Under the pieces are notes generated by a model, which was not told the DNA's origin, searched no databases, and was given only the letters and a program-made list of their open reading frames with translations. Source: Gammaproteobacteria bacterium (GTDB lineage: Bacteria; Pseudomonadota; Gammaproteobacteria; Enterobacterales; Alteromonadaceae). From it: a DNA stretch of 17,421 nucleotides. Of this stretch, positions 6,674 to 14,986 are shown in pieces (position 1 is the first letter of the stretch; each line of letters starts with the position of its first letter). The stretch is taken from NCBI GenBank assembly GCA_023481025.1, contig JAMCWV010000082.1, forward strand, positions 1 to 17,421, written 5' to 3'. A program made the translations under genes and the position numbers.

Positions 6674-8776
6674 ATGACACTTGATATTCGCGGAAGTAAA
6701 AAAAACACCAGAATTAGCGATAATAGATTTGTTGTGTTTGAAGAGCTTATGTCAAACGCTATAGATTCATATCTTATTAGAAGAGACGCAAATAATGATA
6801 TACCCGCCTTAGCAATCCGCTTCGGCATAGAATTATACCGAATTGATCTTGTATCAGATGATGAAATTGGCTTAAAAATTACTTGTGAAGATAACGGGGC
6901 TGGGTTTGGTGACAATCAAGTTAAGGCTTTCGTAACTAAAGATTCTACATTTAAAGATGATCTTAGAATCAAAGGTATTGGTAAGTGCTTTGGCTCTGGT
7001 CGTGTTCAGTACTTTCACTTTTTTGAAAAATTAAACATTGAAAGCGTTTTTGATGCAGGTGGTACTTTTAAGCTTCGAACTCTTGATGTCACAAGTAACA
7101 CTAAGGAAATATCGGAGGCGTCATTTAAGTTGGAAGATGCGTCAACTTATGAAATTAAAACATTGGTCTCTCTGACGGGGCTGTCTGAGCAAGCTATCAA
7201 AAAGCATTTTGAGTCTAAAAATTTACCTTATGAGTTTTCTGCTGAAAACCTTAAACATCATGTGTTTATAACGTTTCTTCAAAGGCTCATAACACTCAAA
7301 GAAGTTATTGGCGATTTCAGCATCGAGTTTCATACAACGTTATTTGGGGAACAACAACCAGCTCAACGAATAACCGCAAATGACTTGCCTAAAAGATTGC
7401 TTGTACCTGAAATGCCTATTGTGTGTAGTCATGGCAATGATGGAATAAATAGAAAACTTAAACTCTCTATCAGCACATATGAGTTTTTAGAAGGCGAATT
7501 TGCCGGATTTGAACACGATGTTGCGCTTTGTGCTAATTCGTCAATTGTAAAATCGTTGACCAAAACATTCTTAAAAGTTCCAAAAGACCGAAAGAGTTCA
7601 ATAAACGGGAAGTTTTATTTAGTTTTAATTGAGAGTGATTATTTGGAACAGAATGTAAATATTAGGCGAGATAATTTTGATATCCCAGTTTCTTGCCGTG
7701 GTAATATCGAATTAATATCTTCAGGCCCATCAATGCAAGATATTATCGAATCTATAGAGGATTATGTATTAGATCTATTAGCTCCTACCGGTTTTGATAG
7801 AGACGCTTTGATCAAGGAAACAGGAACTAAATTTGGTATATCTGCCAGGATGCTTGCTGATACGAGGGTAAAGGTTAAATACGGTGATTCTGCCGATGAC
7901 ATTGCTAAGCGAGTATTAAAAAAATACCAAGAAGAAATTGTTGATGATACTTCAGCGCTTTTTGACTTAAAGCAGGGATTACTAAAGCTAGACCCTCGAA
8001 AAGATGACTTTAGAGATAAAGTTAACGAAATGCCTTGGAAGTACACTTCTACCATTCAAAAGATGGACATGGCAAACCTATCGCAACTTGTTGTTAGACG
8101 TTCATCGATGATTGAAATTTTAAATTGTGCGGTTAAAAAACTACTGAGTGTTCAATCTGGTGAAGGCAGAAAAGAAAACGAAAGAATAATTCACAGTATC
8201 TTTTTCCCTACAGGAAAAGACAGTAACGACAAGATTGATCACGATATTTGGATACTCAACGAAGAGTATCACTACTTTGAACATATAGCTTCTGATAAAC
8301 CTCTTTCTTCAATCCCTTGGAACGACAACGAAAGCTTGTTTGAACCTGATATTGATGATGCACTTGCTGAGGTATTTCAAAAAAACGAGAGTGAAAACCA
8401 GCTAAAAAGACCAGATATTGCGATTTTTAATCAAGAAGGGGCTGCGATTATCATTGAGTTTAAAGCGCCCGGTGTATCGATGGATAACTACATGGGGGAC
8501 TTGATGGAATATGCTCACCTGTTGGCAGCGAAATCAAAAGGTAGGATTAAAAAGTTTTACGGTTACCTTATTGGCGATACTGTTAAACCACTACGACTAA
8601 AAGGATACAAAAGATTCCCAAGCGATAAAGGTTGGTTTAGCACTGATTCGTTAGAAGACCCTCATACTGGTAAGGCATATGGGGAGTTATATTCTGAAAT
8701 TTTGTTTTATCAAGATTTTGTAGATAGGGCAGAACAGCGACTTAAGATTTACAAAGAAAAGCTAGGCATTGAATAA
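6674..8776 (+). CDS. GHKL (MORC/Hsp90-like) ATPase fused to a PD-(D/E)XK nuclease
   Basis: A 700-residue protein with two recognisable ends. The N-terminus has a Bergerat-fold ATPase: N box E24-x3-N28-x2-D31, G1 box D73-NGAG, and a glycine-rich lid with GIGKCFGSG (101-109). An S5-like segment with LVLIESDYLEQ and NVNIRRDNFDIP near 316-338 follows, as in MutL/MORC-type ATPases. After a long helical middle region the C-terminus has a nuclease motif: D581, then E595-F-K597 (IIIEFKAP). GHKL proteins linked to restriction systems and related to eukaryotic MORC ATPases have been described from genome comparison; a nucleotide-gated DNA-cleaving role is the likely one. Start ATG 6674 has a GAGG-rich upstream region. 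It lies 4 bp after the Abi_C gene and 9 bp before the broken hsdR-like gene. A+T-rich throughout, consistent with acquisition by transfer. Confidence 0.8.
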   Translation: MTLDIRGSKKNTRISDNRFVVFEELMSNAIDSYLIRRDANNDIPALAIRFGIELYRIDLVSDDEIGLKITCEDNGAGFGDNQVKAFVTKDSTFKDDLRIKGIGKCFGSGRVQYFHFFEKLNIESVFDAGGTFKLRTLDVTSNTKEISEASFKLEDASTYEIKTLVSLTGLSEQAIKKHFESKNLPYEFSAENLKHHVFITFLQRLITLKEVIGDFSIEFHTTLFGEQQPAQRITANDLPKRLLVPEMPIVCSHGNDGINRKLKLSISTYEFLEGEFAGFEHDVALCANSSIVKSLTKTFLKVPKDRKSSINGKFYLVLIESDYLEQNVNIRRDNFDIPVSCRGNIELISSGPSMQDIIESIEDYVLDLLAPTGFDRDALIKETGTKFGISARMLADTRVKVKYGDSADDIAKRVLKKYQEEIVDDTSALFDLKQGLLKLDPRKDDFRDKVNEMPWKYTSTIQKMDMANLSQLVVRRSSMIEILNCAVKKLLSVQSGEGRKENERIIHSIFFPTGKDSNDKIDHDIWILNEEYHYFEHIASDKPLSSIPWNDNESLFEPDIDDALAEVFQKNESENQLKRPDIAIFNQEGAAIIIEFKAPGVSMDNYMGDLMEYAHLLAAKSKGRIKKFYGYLIGDTVKPLRLKGYKRFPSDKGWFSTDSLEDPHTGKAYGELYSEILFYQDFVDRAEQRLKIYKEKLGIE

Positions 8777-8785
8777 GGATTTTTC

Positions 8786-9073
8786 ATGAAATTTACAAAA
8801 GCATAGCTAGAAGCTGCCATTATTGAACTGCTTGGTGAACAGGGCTTTCCTTACGGCCCCGGTGGTGAGCTTACTCGTAGCGATACTAATGTTTTGATTA
8901 AGGATGACATACGTCAGTTCTTATTTGATTACTATCAAGCAGACTTTATTACTGCTAGCGAAATTGATTTAATCATCAAGCAAATAGAATCATTGCCTGC
9001 TAGTGACTTGTACGACAGTAAGAAAACTTTCTGTAAATGGTTGAGTGATGGTTTTTTGTTAAATCATGAAGAC
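8786..9073 (+). pseudogene. Broken hsdR-like gene, 5' fragment with nonsense codon
   Basis: From ATG 8786 the frame reads MKFTKA, then TAG (8804-8806), then LEAAIIELLGEQGFPYGPGG and on to ASDLYDSKKTFCKWLSDGFLL near 9064. This is the N-terminal segment of a family of type I restriction (HsdR) subunits, normally about 1000 residues, that starts with a QLE/KLE-AIIELLGEQG motif. Codon 7 would ordinarily be Q (CAG), so a single C-to-T change explains the stop. At about 9073 the similarity ends and IS66 sequence begins. The fragment follows the ATPase-nuclease gene by 9 bp, so it was probably the original last gene of this operon. It is unrelated in its N-terminus to the full-length hsdR at 11826. 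A short protein could start at an internal TTG (8894), but it would lack all motor and nuclease motifs. Confidence 0.8.
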
Positions 9074-9262
9074 TACCGCTGGGACAAAATAGGCTTTTGC
9101 CTGTGGTACAAGCGCTTTGAGAAGGCGAAGTTCAAGTGGCCACGCAAAATGTCTGGTCGCACCATCACGCTGACTGAGCAGCAATGGGCATTGCTCTTAA
9201 ATGGCCTTGATATCAACCTGATGAAAGGTCATCAGCCTCTGCATTTTGGCTCGATAATCTGA
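9074..9262 (+). mobile_element. IS66-family tnpB (Orf2) 3' fragment
   Basis: In frame with the hsdR remnant, the last roughly 62 codons read YRWDKIGFCLWYKRFEKAKF, then a KWPRK segment, then LTEQQWALLLNGLDI. This is the C-terminal half of the IS66 accessory protein TnpB (Orf2), whose hallmark is WD-x2-GFCLWYKR-x-EK. The frame ends at TGA 9260-9262. No tnpA, tnpC transposase or clear terminal repeat is visible on either side, so this is a remnant left after insertion and deletion in the hsdR-like gene. The in-frame fusion may be chance. Confidence 0.8.
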
Positions 9263-9363
9263 TCACTTTTAGCCATATAGGGATCAAGCATAACAGCGAA
9301 TTATTTTATTGAAGAAAACTGCATTTCCGCTAGCACTGGAGGTTTGTACACTTTAGGTTGAGC

Positions 9364-9392
9364 TCGACCAAATACAGCTCTTGGTTTATAAT
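9364..9392 (+). promoter_or_regulatory. Sigma-70 promoter for the Xre-ImmA/PIN operon
   Basis: A perfect -10 TATAAT at 9387-9392 lies 17 bp after TCGACC (9364-9369), which matches the -35 consensus at 4 of 6 positions. It is 42 bp before the ATG at 9435, with CGGAGAG as ribosome binding site. The upstream part of this 172-bp gap (9263-9363) shows no gene I can support. Confidence 0.65.
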
Positions 9393-9422
9393 GGTGAATA
9401 GTATATTTAATTTATAAACCAA
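9381..9422 (+). promoter_or_regulatory. Long-spaced inverted repeat over the -10, likely autoregulatory operator
   Basis: TTGGTTTATAA at 9381-9391 and TTATAAACCAA at 9412-9422 are perfect 11-bp reverse complements. Arm centres are 31 bp apart, about three helical turns. The left arm overlaps the -10 box and the right arm lies in the 5' leader. The first gene of the operon encodes an Xre-type repressor, which would typically control its own promoter. Confidence 0.65.
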
Positions 9423-9434
9423 CGGAGAGATTGT

Positions 9435-10526
9435 ATGTTCGCTGAGCGTTTCGTTCGAGCGCGAAAAGCCTCTGGCTTTTCTATGCAAGCGCTTGCTGAT
9501 CAGGTAGGGCTTTCTGCGAATGCAATAAAAAAGTATGAGCACGGTGACGCGATGCCATCATCCTCGAACTTAATGAAACTGGCGAAAGCCTTGAATGTGC
9601 GCAGTGAATACTTTTTCCGACCGATGAAGGTGGACGTTCAAGGTATTGAATACCGTAAACGTGCAAGCACCCCACAGAAAACGCTCGCTAAAATTCATGG
9701 TGATGTGCTCGATCAGGTTGAGCGATGGTATGAATTACTCAATCTTTTCCCAGACTCAGCAAAACCGATCACGGAATTCATGCTCCCTAAGGAGTTGCCG
9801 GCAGTAATCGATGATTACGAAGATCTTGAGTCAATTGCTGATACCATGCGCGATTATTGGGGTTTGGGCCTGAATCCAATTCAAGACCTTGTGGACACTT
9901 TCGAGTCGCGAGGCTTGATGGTTATTCTTACGCATGTCGAAACCGAGAATAAATTTGATGGTTTAGCTGGAAGTATAGAAGGCAAACCACTGATTGTGAT
10001 TTCAGGGGCGCAAAATGGCGATCGCCAGCGCTTCACACTGGCTCATGAGTTGGGGCATTTAGTGCTTAAAGGACGTCTCACAGATGAGATGGACGAGGAA
10101 AAAGCCTGTAATCGTTTTGCCGGAGCGTTTTTATTGCCGAAATCGTCGATTCAGCAAGAGCTCGGTGAAAAGCGAAGCCACCTTGAAGCGCGAGAGCTCT
10201 ATATGCTCAAGCATGAATATGGCCTGAGCATGGCTGCGGTTGGCATTCGTGCTATGCAGTGTAATGTTATTAATCCCGGTTATTATCGGCGGCTCATGCA
10301 AAGCTTTAGCGTGAATGGTTGGCGCAAACAAGAGCCTGGTGATGCTTATCCATCGGAAACAACATTTCTGTTTAAACAACTTGTCTACCGGGCAGTAAGC
10401 GAAGAGTACATTGGGGAGTCAAAAGCTGCTGAACTGTTGGGTATGTCGTTATCCAGCTTTCACATGGAACGTAAGCTCGAGGTGACAGATGACAGTGCCA
10501 CAAGCACCGCAGCAGCTTCTTGTTAG
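9435..10526 (+). CDS. Xre-family HTH regulator with ImmA/IrrE metallopeptidase domain
   Basis: The 363-residue protein starts with an Xre/Cro helix-turn-helix (residues about 5-62: RARKASGFSMQALADQVGLS, then AIKKYEHGDAMPS). It continues into an ImmA/IrrE (COG2856) zinc-peptidase domain with HELGH at 204-208 and the following EEKACNRFAGAFLLP segment, which supplies the third metal ligand in this family. A C-terminal helical part (about 320-363) has a second possible helix-turn-helix (SKAAELLGMSLSSF). Relatives cleave repressors in ICE and phage systems or act as antitoxins or regulators for a toxin encoded next door. A strong promoter and inverted repeat lie upstream. The last 38 bp overlap the PIN gene, implying coupled translation and a linked function. 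Confidence 0.88.
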   Translation: MFAERFVRARKASGFSMQALADQVGLSANAIKKYEHGDAMPSSSNLMKLAKALNVRSEYFFRPMKVDVQGIEYRKRASTPQKTLAKIHGDVLDQVERWYELLNLFPDSAKPITEFMLPKELPAVIDDYEDLESIADTMRDYWGLGLNPIQDLVDTFESRGLMVILTHVETENKFDGLAGSIEGKPLIVISGAQNGDRQRFTLAHELGHLVLKGRLTDEMDEEKACNRFAGAFLLPKSSIQQELGEKRSHLEARELYMLKHEYGLSMAAVGIRAMQCNVINPGYYRRLMQSFSVNGWRKQEPGDAYPSETTFLFKQLVYRAVSEEYIGESKAAELLGMSLSSFHMERKLEVTDDSATSTAAASC

Positions 10527-11004
10527 CGACGCCAATATACTCATAGACATGCAGGAAGGTGGCTTGTTAGATGCGTTCTTTGCTTTGCCGTACGATTTTA
10601 TAGTTCCTGATATCCTATTTGAGGAAGAGCTTGCTGAGGAACATGCTGACTTGCCGGCACGTGGATTGACGCTTGTTGAGCTATCCAGTGACGTAATGAT
10701 GACAGCGTTTCGGATGATCCAAGCACACTCAAAGCCAAGTCGAAACGATGTGTTTGCTATGTGTCTTGCAATGGACAAAGGCTGCCCCTTGCTGACGGGC
10801 GACAAGGATTTGAGGCATGCCGCTGAAGCTGAGGGAGTTGAAGTGCAAGGGACGATTCGTATGGTGTCAGCGATGATTGAGCACGGCATCATTACTGTTG
10901 AGCAAGCGCAGCAAGCCTACGATTTAATGCGCGAATCCGGTAGAAGGTTGCCGTGGAAGCGGGTCACTGAAAGTTTGCGGCAGTTAGGTGAGGGTGGTCG
11001 ATAA
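10489..11004 (+). CDS. PIN-domain protein, likely ribonuclease toxin partner
   Basis: This 171-residue protein has PIN-fold features: VSDANILID near the N-terminus with acidic D14, an EEE cluster at 45-47, D87 in SRNDVFAM, and D105 in LLTGDKDLR. These are the four acidic positions expected for a Mg-dependent PIN nuclease. PIN proteins are the commonest toxin class in toxin-antitoxin pairs. ATG 10489 is chosen because GAGGTG lies 6 bases before it and a later start would lose D14. It overlaps the Xre-ImmA gene by 38 bp, unusually long, and its stop overlaps the next ATG (TAATG). It is long for a VapC (about 130 residues): a C-terminal extension of some 45 residues (EHGIITVEQAQQAYDLMRES) may bind the partner. 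Confidence 0.8.
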   Translation: MTVPQAPQQLLVSDANILIDMQEGGLLDAFFALPYDFIVPDILFEEELAEEHADLPARGLTLVELSSDVMMTAFRMIQAHSKPSRNDVFAMCLAMDKGCPLLTGDKDLRHAAEAEGVEVQGTIRMVSAMIEHGIITVEQAQQAYDLMRESGRRLPWKRVTESLRQLGEGGR

Positions 11005-11561
11005 TGTTAAAACTCCATGCTACCAGAAAGCTATTTGAGAAATTACCAGTCGATAAAAATGGCTATTTGCCACGAACTAAGCGTTCAGAATGGCTCTACG
11101 ACCAACCTGCGTTGGACATTAATCCGCTCAGTGGCTGGCATGCGCACGTGGTGGTATTGCAGCGACGAAATTGCATTTTAATGGCCCACGACACTACGCG
11201 CTTTCCGTTGGTGCTGCCTACGTTAACCAAACCTGATTTTGCGGAGCTGAATGATCGCTTTGTTGATGTGTTTATGAATACTTTGCTCAAATGCGGTGCT
11301 GAGGAAGCACACCTTAAAGCTGCGCACCAATACCTGCGCCCGTTGCAAATAGACACGGACTGTAATCGCTCAGTGCAAGGTACTTTGAACCGCATGAAAG
11401 ATGAGTTTGAACATCTTCTTTATTACGACGGATTGAACATTGCCGAAATGACCGGCTACAGCGCGGGAGCCTGGCTTGCCGATACACCAAGAACAGTGAA
11501 AGGAAAGGGCACCTTGTGGCCAAAAAGGGCGATGTTGGAGTTGTTGTCGAAACTATCATGA
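11004..11561 (+). CDS. DUF6933-like protein of unknown function
   Basis: The 185-residue product resembles the DUF6933 family: MLKLHATRKLFEKLP at the start, SGWHAHVVVLQRRNCILMAH in the middle, then FPLVLPTLTKPDF, and a YYDGLNIAEMTGYSAGAWLA segment near the end. No catalytic motif is obvious to me. It starts in the TAATG overlap with the PIN gene, so it is the third gene of this operon. The DUF assignment is from memory of the family pattern. It may be a third component of the PIN module or a passenger. Confidence 0.7.
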   Translation: MLKLHATRKLFEKLPVDKNGYLPRTKRSEWLYDQPALDINPLSGWHAHVVVLQRRNCILMAHDTTRFPLVLPTLTKPDFAELNDRFVDVFMNTLLKCGAEEAHLKAAHQYLRPLQIDTDCNRSVQGTLNRMKDEFEHLLYYDGLNIAEMTGYSAGAWLADTPRTVKGKGTLWPKRAMLELLSKLS

Positions 11562-11586
11562 TTTACGGCGACCGGTTGACCATGAT

Positions 11587-11622
11587 GTTTGTCAGGAAAA
11601 GAGTGTCGTTTTCCTGACAAAC
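11587..11622 (+). terminator. Strong hairpin after the PIN/DUF6933 operon
   Basis: Perfect 14-bp arms at 11587-11600 (GTTTGTCAGGAAAA) and 11609-11622 enclose an 8-base loop, 25 bp after the DUF6933 stop. There is no T run after the right arm, so intrinsic termination is not certain. An RNA-stabilising hairpin or a protein site are alternatives. Confidence 0.45.
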
Positions 11623-11743
11623 TACTGGGCAGACACAGTATTTAACCTGTTGAAATAAATATGAATAGTTTATTTTTCACTTGGTTTTGGCCTCTGCACT
11701 TTTTTCGAATCAATAAATGAACATTTCAAGTGAGAGTAGAGAG

Positions 11744-11796
11744 TTGTGAATTTCACAATTAAGAAAATTTACCCAGCGCCGCAAATAAGCTAAATT
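11744..11796 (+). promoter_or_regulatory. Possible hsdR promoter with upstream palindrome
   Basis: TTGTGAA-T-TTCACAA (11744-11758) is a perfect 7+1+7 palindrome. Ten bases on, TTTACC (11768-11773) and TAAATT (11791-11796) are spaced by 17 bp and match the -35 and -10 consensus at 4 of 6 positions each. hsdR starts 29 bp further down. The 264-bp gap between 11562 and 11825 holds this, the hairpin and no supported gene. Confidence 0.35.
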
Positions 11797-11825
11797 GAAC
11801 CCATTGTTATTAAAGGGTTAATGGA

Positions 11826-14800
11826 ATGACAGAAGAACAACTCGAGCAACAATGTTTAGCTTGGTTTGAAGAAGGTGGCTGGGAAGTCGCGCATGGACCT
11901 GATATTGCCCATGACGGGCCGTCGCCTGAACGCACTGATTATAAGCAAGTACTGCTGCTGGCTGACTTGGAAAGTGCTGTACGCCGCATTAACCCGCATT
12001 TACCTGATTCTGCTGTTGAGCAAGTCATTGCCGTTGTTCGTAAGCCCGAAAGCCTCGATACCACTGTAAGCAACCGCAGTTTCCACCGCTATTTAATTGA
12101 AGGCGTTCCGGTTGAATATAAACGTGATGATGAGGTAGTTCATGATCACGCGTTTTTGATCGACTTTTCAGAGGTTAGCGCCAACCGGTTTCGTGCGATT
12201 AACCAGTTTACCTTAGAAGGCTCCCGCCAGTTACGCCGCCCGGATGTTATTTGCTTTATCAATGGCCTGCCTGTTGTGGTGATCGAACTTAAAAGCCCCA
12301 ACGCAGACAATGTCAGTATCTGGGATGCGTTTAACCAAATTCAAACTTACAAAGACGAAATACCTGAGCTTTTTACCTACAACGAAGCATTGGTTATTAG
12401 CGAGGGCTATAACGCACGGGTTGGTTCGTTAACGGCGAATAAAGAGCGCTTCATGCCATGGCGAACCGTCAAACATGAAGATGATCGGCCGCACTTTGAA
12501 TGGCAATTAGAAACCATGGTTCGTGGTTTCTTCGACCGCGAGCTGTTTTTAGATTACATCCGGTTTTTTGTCATTTTCGAGACTGACTCAGACAAGCTGA
12601 TTAAAAAGATCGCGGGCTACCACCAGTTTCATGCGGTGCGTGAAGCGGTGAGGGCAACGGTCATTGCCTCCCAAAGAGAGCAAGCGACAGAGCTTGGCGA
12701 AAAGCGTGCGACCTATGCTGATAATGTCGTGCCAGGCAGCAAAAAAGCAGGGGTCGTTTGGCACACACAAGGTTCAGGCAAAAGTATTTCTATGTGCTGC
12801 TATGCCGGTAAGTTACTGCAGCAGCCTGAGATGAATAATCCGACGCTGATTGTGGTAACAGACCGCAATGATTTAGACGGACAGCTGTTCGCAACCTTCA
12901 GTTCAGCAAAAGAACTTTTGAAACAAGAGCCTGCTCAGGCACTCGACAGAGATTCCCTGCGGAAACTGCTCGCAGAGCGAGAATCCGGCGGGATTATATT
13001 TACCACCGTGCAGAAGTTTGCTCTGTTGGATGATGAGGGCGGCCACCCGATCTTGAACGATCGCCATAACATTGTGGTGATTTCGGATGAAGCGCACCGT
13101 AGCCAGTACGGGCTTAAAGCGACACTGAAAGCCGATGGCACTTATAAGTTTGGTTATGCCAAGCACATGCGCGATGCGTTGCCTAACGCGGCATTCATTG
13201 GTTTCACCGGCACACCCGTGGCAAGTGAAGACAAAGATACCCGCGCTGTGTTTGGTGATTACGTGTCTATTTATGACATTCAAGACGCGGTAGATGATGG
13301 CGCCACCGTGCCAATTTACTATGAATCGCGTTTAGCCAAGCTAGATATCAACCGAGAAGAAATAGAAGCCCTTTCTGACCAAGTTGATGAGGTGGTAGAA
13401 GACGACGAGGACGTAAACTCACGTGAGAAAACGAAAGGCGAGTGGAGCCGTTTAGAGAAGCTGGTGGGTGCCGGCCCTCGTTTGAAACAGGTTGCTGCAG
13501 ACCTGATTGAGCATTTTGAAACGCGCTCAGAGTTGATGGAAGGTAAAGCCATGATTGTCGCAATGAGTCGTGACATCTGTGCGCATCTCTACAATGAAAT
13601 CGTTTCGCTGCGCCCTGACTGGCACGACCCAGATCCTGAAAAGGGTGTGATCAAAATAGTGATGACGGGATCAGCCTCCGACAAATCTCTACTGCAACCG
13701 CATATATACAACAAACAGACGAAAAAGCGCCTAGAAAAGCGCTTTAAAGACGTGAACGACCCGCTTCGTTTAGTCATTGTGCGTGACATGTGGCTGACCG
13801 GTTTTGATGCTCCAGCTTGCCACACCATGTATGTGGATAAGCCCATGAAAGGCCATAACCTGATGCAGGCCATTGCACGCGTTAACCGAGTCTTCAAAGA
13901 TAAACCGGGTGGTTTGGTGGTCGATTACATCGGCATTGCCAATGAGTTAAAACAAGCGCTGAAAACCTATTCAGATTCGAAGGGGCGCGGCGAACCGACG
14001 CATAGCGCTCATGAGGCATTTGCCCTCATGATTGAAAAGCTAGACGTGATCCACAGCATGTTTGCAAAGAACGCCGATGGCCCGGGGTTTGATTACACTG
14101 GCTTTGAAAGCGACCCGCTTAAACTTATACCTGCCGCGGTAAACTATGTTTTAGGCCTGCCAGATGGCAAAAAACGTTTTTTAGACACCGTGTTGCAACT
14201 AAACAAAGCCGCCAGCCTTTGCTCGACATTAGACGAGGCCAAGCCTTACCAAAAAGAAGTGGCGTTTCTTTCCACGGTGAAGGCCGCGATCACCAAGTTT
14301 ACCAGTGTCGATAAGAAGCTGACGCAAGACGAGAAGAATTCGGCGTTAAAGCAGATCCTCGACAATGCCATTGTGGCGCAAGGTGTAACCGACGTATTTG
14401 CCATGTGCGGCTTGGATAAGCCGAACTTAAGCTTGTTATCCGACGAGTTTCTGGAAGACGTGCGGCAAATGCCCTACAAGAACTTTGCTGTGGAGCTCCT
14501 TGAAAAGCTTCTGAAAGACGATATCAAAGCCAAGACCCGCAACAACGTGGTGCAAGAGAAAAAATACGCCGAACGGTTGCAAGAAACGCTGCGCAAATAT
14601 AACAACCGTGGCATCGAAACCGCTCAGGTTATTGAAGAGCTGATTGCCATGGCGAAACAGTTTCAAGCTGAAATAGAGCGTGAAGCATCGCTTGGCTTAA
14701 ACCCGGACGAAATCGCTTTCTACGACGCTTTAGCGAATAACGAGAGCGCAGTTCGCGAGCTTGGTGATGACACACTGAAGAAAATCGCCATTGAGATAAC

Positions 14801-14981
14801 AACCCGACTGCGCAACTCTACGACAGTAGATTGGCAGGTGCGCGAAAGCGTTCGGGCAAAGCTACGTGTTCTAGTGCGACGAACTCTACAGCGCTATAAG
14901 TACCCCCCAGACAAAGCAGCAGAAGCCGTTGAGTTAGTGCTCAAACAGGCTGAGGTATTGTCGAATAGCTGGAGTGTTTAA
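11826..14981 (+). CDS. hsdR: Type I restriction endonuclease motor/nuclease subunit HsdR
   Basis: HsdR translocates and cleaves unmodified DNA in complex with HsdM/HsdS. All expected parts of the 1051-residue protein are present. The N-terminal PD-(D/E)XK nuclease has D140, then E154-L-K156. The superfamily 2 helicase has Walker A QGSGKS (315-320), DEAH (421-424) and TGTP (461-464), plus later motifs [20 protein letters not shown] and [11 protein letters not shown]-terminal helical domain contacts the methylase. ATG 11826 has AAAGGG about 9 bases upstream. It appears intact. It has its own leader region and lies 3 kb beyond the rest of the hsd operon, behind the PIN module. Its N-terminus ([17 protein letters not shown]) is of a different HsdR type from the remnant at 8786, so whether it is the native partner of this HsdM/HsdS is an open point. 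Confidence 0.95.
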   Translation: MTEEQLEQQCLAWFEEGGWEVAHGPDIAHDGPSPERTDYKQVLLLADLESAVRRINPHLPDSAVEQVIAVVRKPESLDTTVSNRSFHRYLIEGVPVEYKRDDEVVHDHAFLIDFSEVSANRFRAINQFTLEGSRQLRRPDVICFINGLPVVVIELKSPNADNVSIWDAFNQIQTYKDEIPELFTYNEALVISEGYNARVGSLTANKERFMPWRTVKHEDDRPHFEWQLETMVRGFFDRELFLDYIRFFVIFETDSDKLIKKIAGYHQFHAVREAVRATVIASQREQATELGEKRATYADNVVPGSKKAGVVWHTQGSGKSISMCCYAGKLLQQPEMNNPTLIVVTDRNDLDGQLFATFSSAKELLKQEPAQALDRDSLRKLLAERESGGIIFTTVQKFALLDDEGGHPILNDRHNIVVISDEAHRSQYGLKATLKADGTYKFGYAKHMRDALPNAAFIGFTGTPVASEDKDTRAVFGDYVSIYDIQDAVDDGATVPIYYESRLAKLDINREEIEALSDQVDEVVEDDEDVNSREKTKGEWSRLEKLVGAGPRLKQVAADLIEHFETRSELMEGKAMIVAMSRDICAHLYNEIVSLRPDWHDPDPEKGVIKIVMTGSASDKSLLQPHIYNKQTKKRLEKRFKDVNDPLRLVIVRDMWLTGFDAPACHTMYVDKPMKGHNLMQAIARVNRVFKDKPGGLVVDYIGIANELKQALKTYSDSKGRGEPTHSAHEAFALMIEKLDVIHSMFAKNADGPGFDYTGFESDPLKLIPAAVNYVLGLPDGKKRFLDTVLQLNKAASLCSTLDEAKPYQKEVAFLSTVKAAITKFTSVDKKLTQDEKNSALKQILDNAIVAQGVTDVFAMCGLDKPNLSLLSDEFLEDVRQMPYKNFAVELLEKLLKDDIKAKTRNNVVQEKKYAERLQETLRKYNNRGIETAQVIEELIAMAKQFQAEIEREASLGLNPDEIAFYDALANNESAVRELGDDTLKKIAIEITTRLRNSTTVDWQVRESVRAKLRVLVRRTLQRYKYPPDKAAEAVELVLKQAEVLSNSWSV

Positions 14982-14986
14982 ATTCC

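Noticed and set aside
9263..9363. Search for the IS66 terminal repeat or a transposase gene after the tnpB fragment.
   Set aside because: No recognisable IS66 end or tnpC start is present on either strand; only the tnpB tail can be supported.
11587..11622. The hairpin as an insertion-sequence terminal repeat.
   Set aside because: Its arms are only 8 bases apart with nothing between them and there is no target duplication; terminator or RNA hairpin is simpler.
11744..11758. Shared operator between the hsdM (1324-1338) and hsdR leader palindromes, both 7+1+7 with a GAATTTC core.
   Set aside because: The outer bases of the arms differ entirely (TCCG versus TTGT); the common core is short and low in complexity, so a common regulator is not supported.
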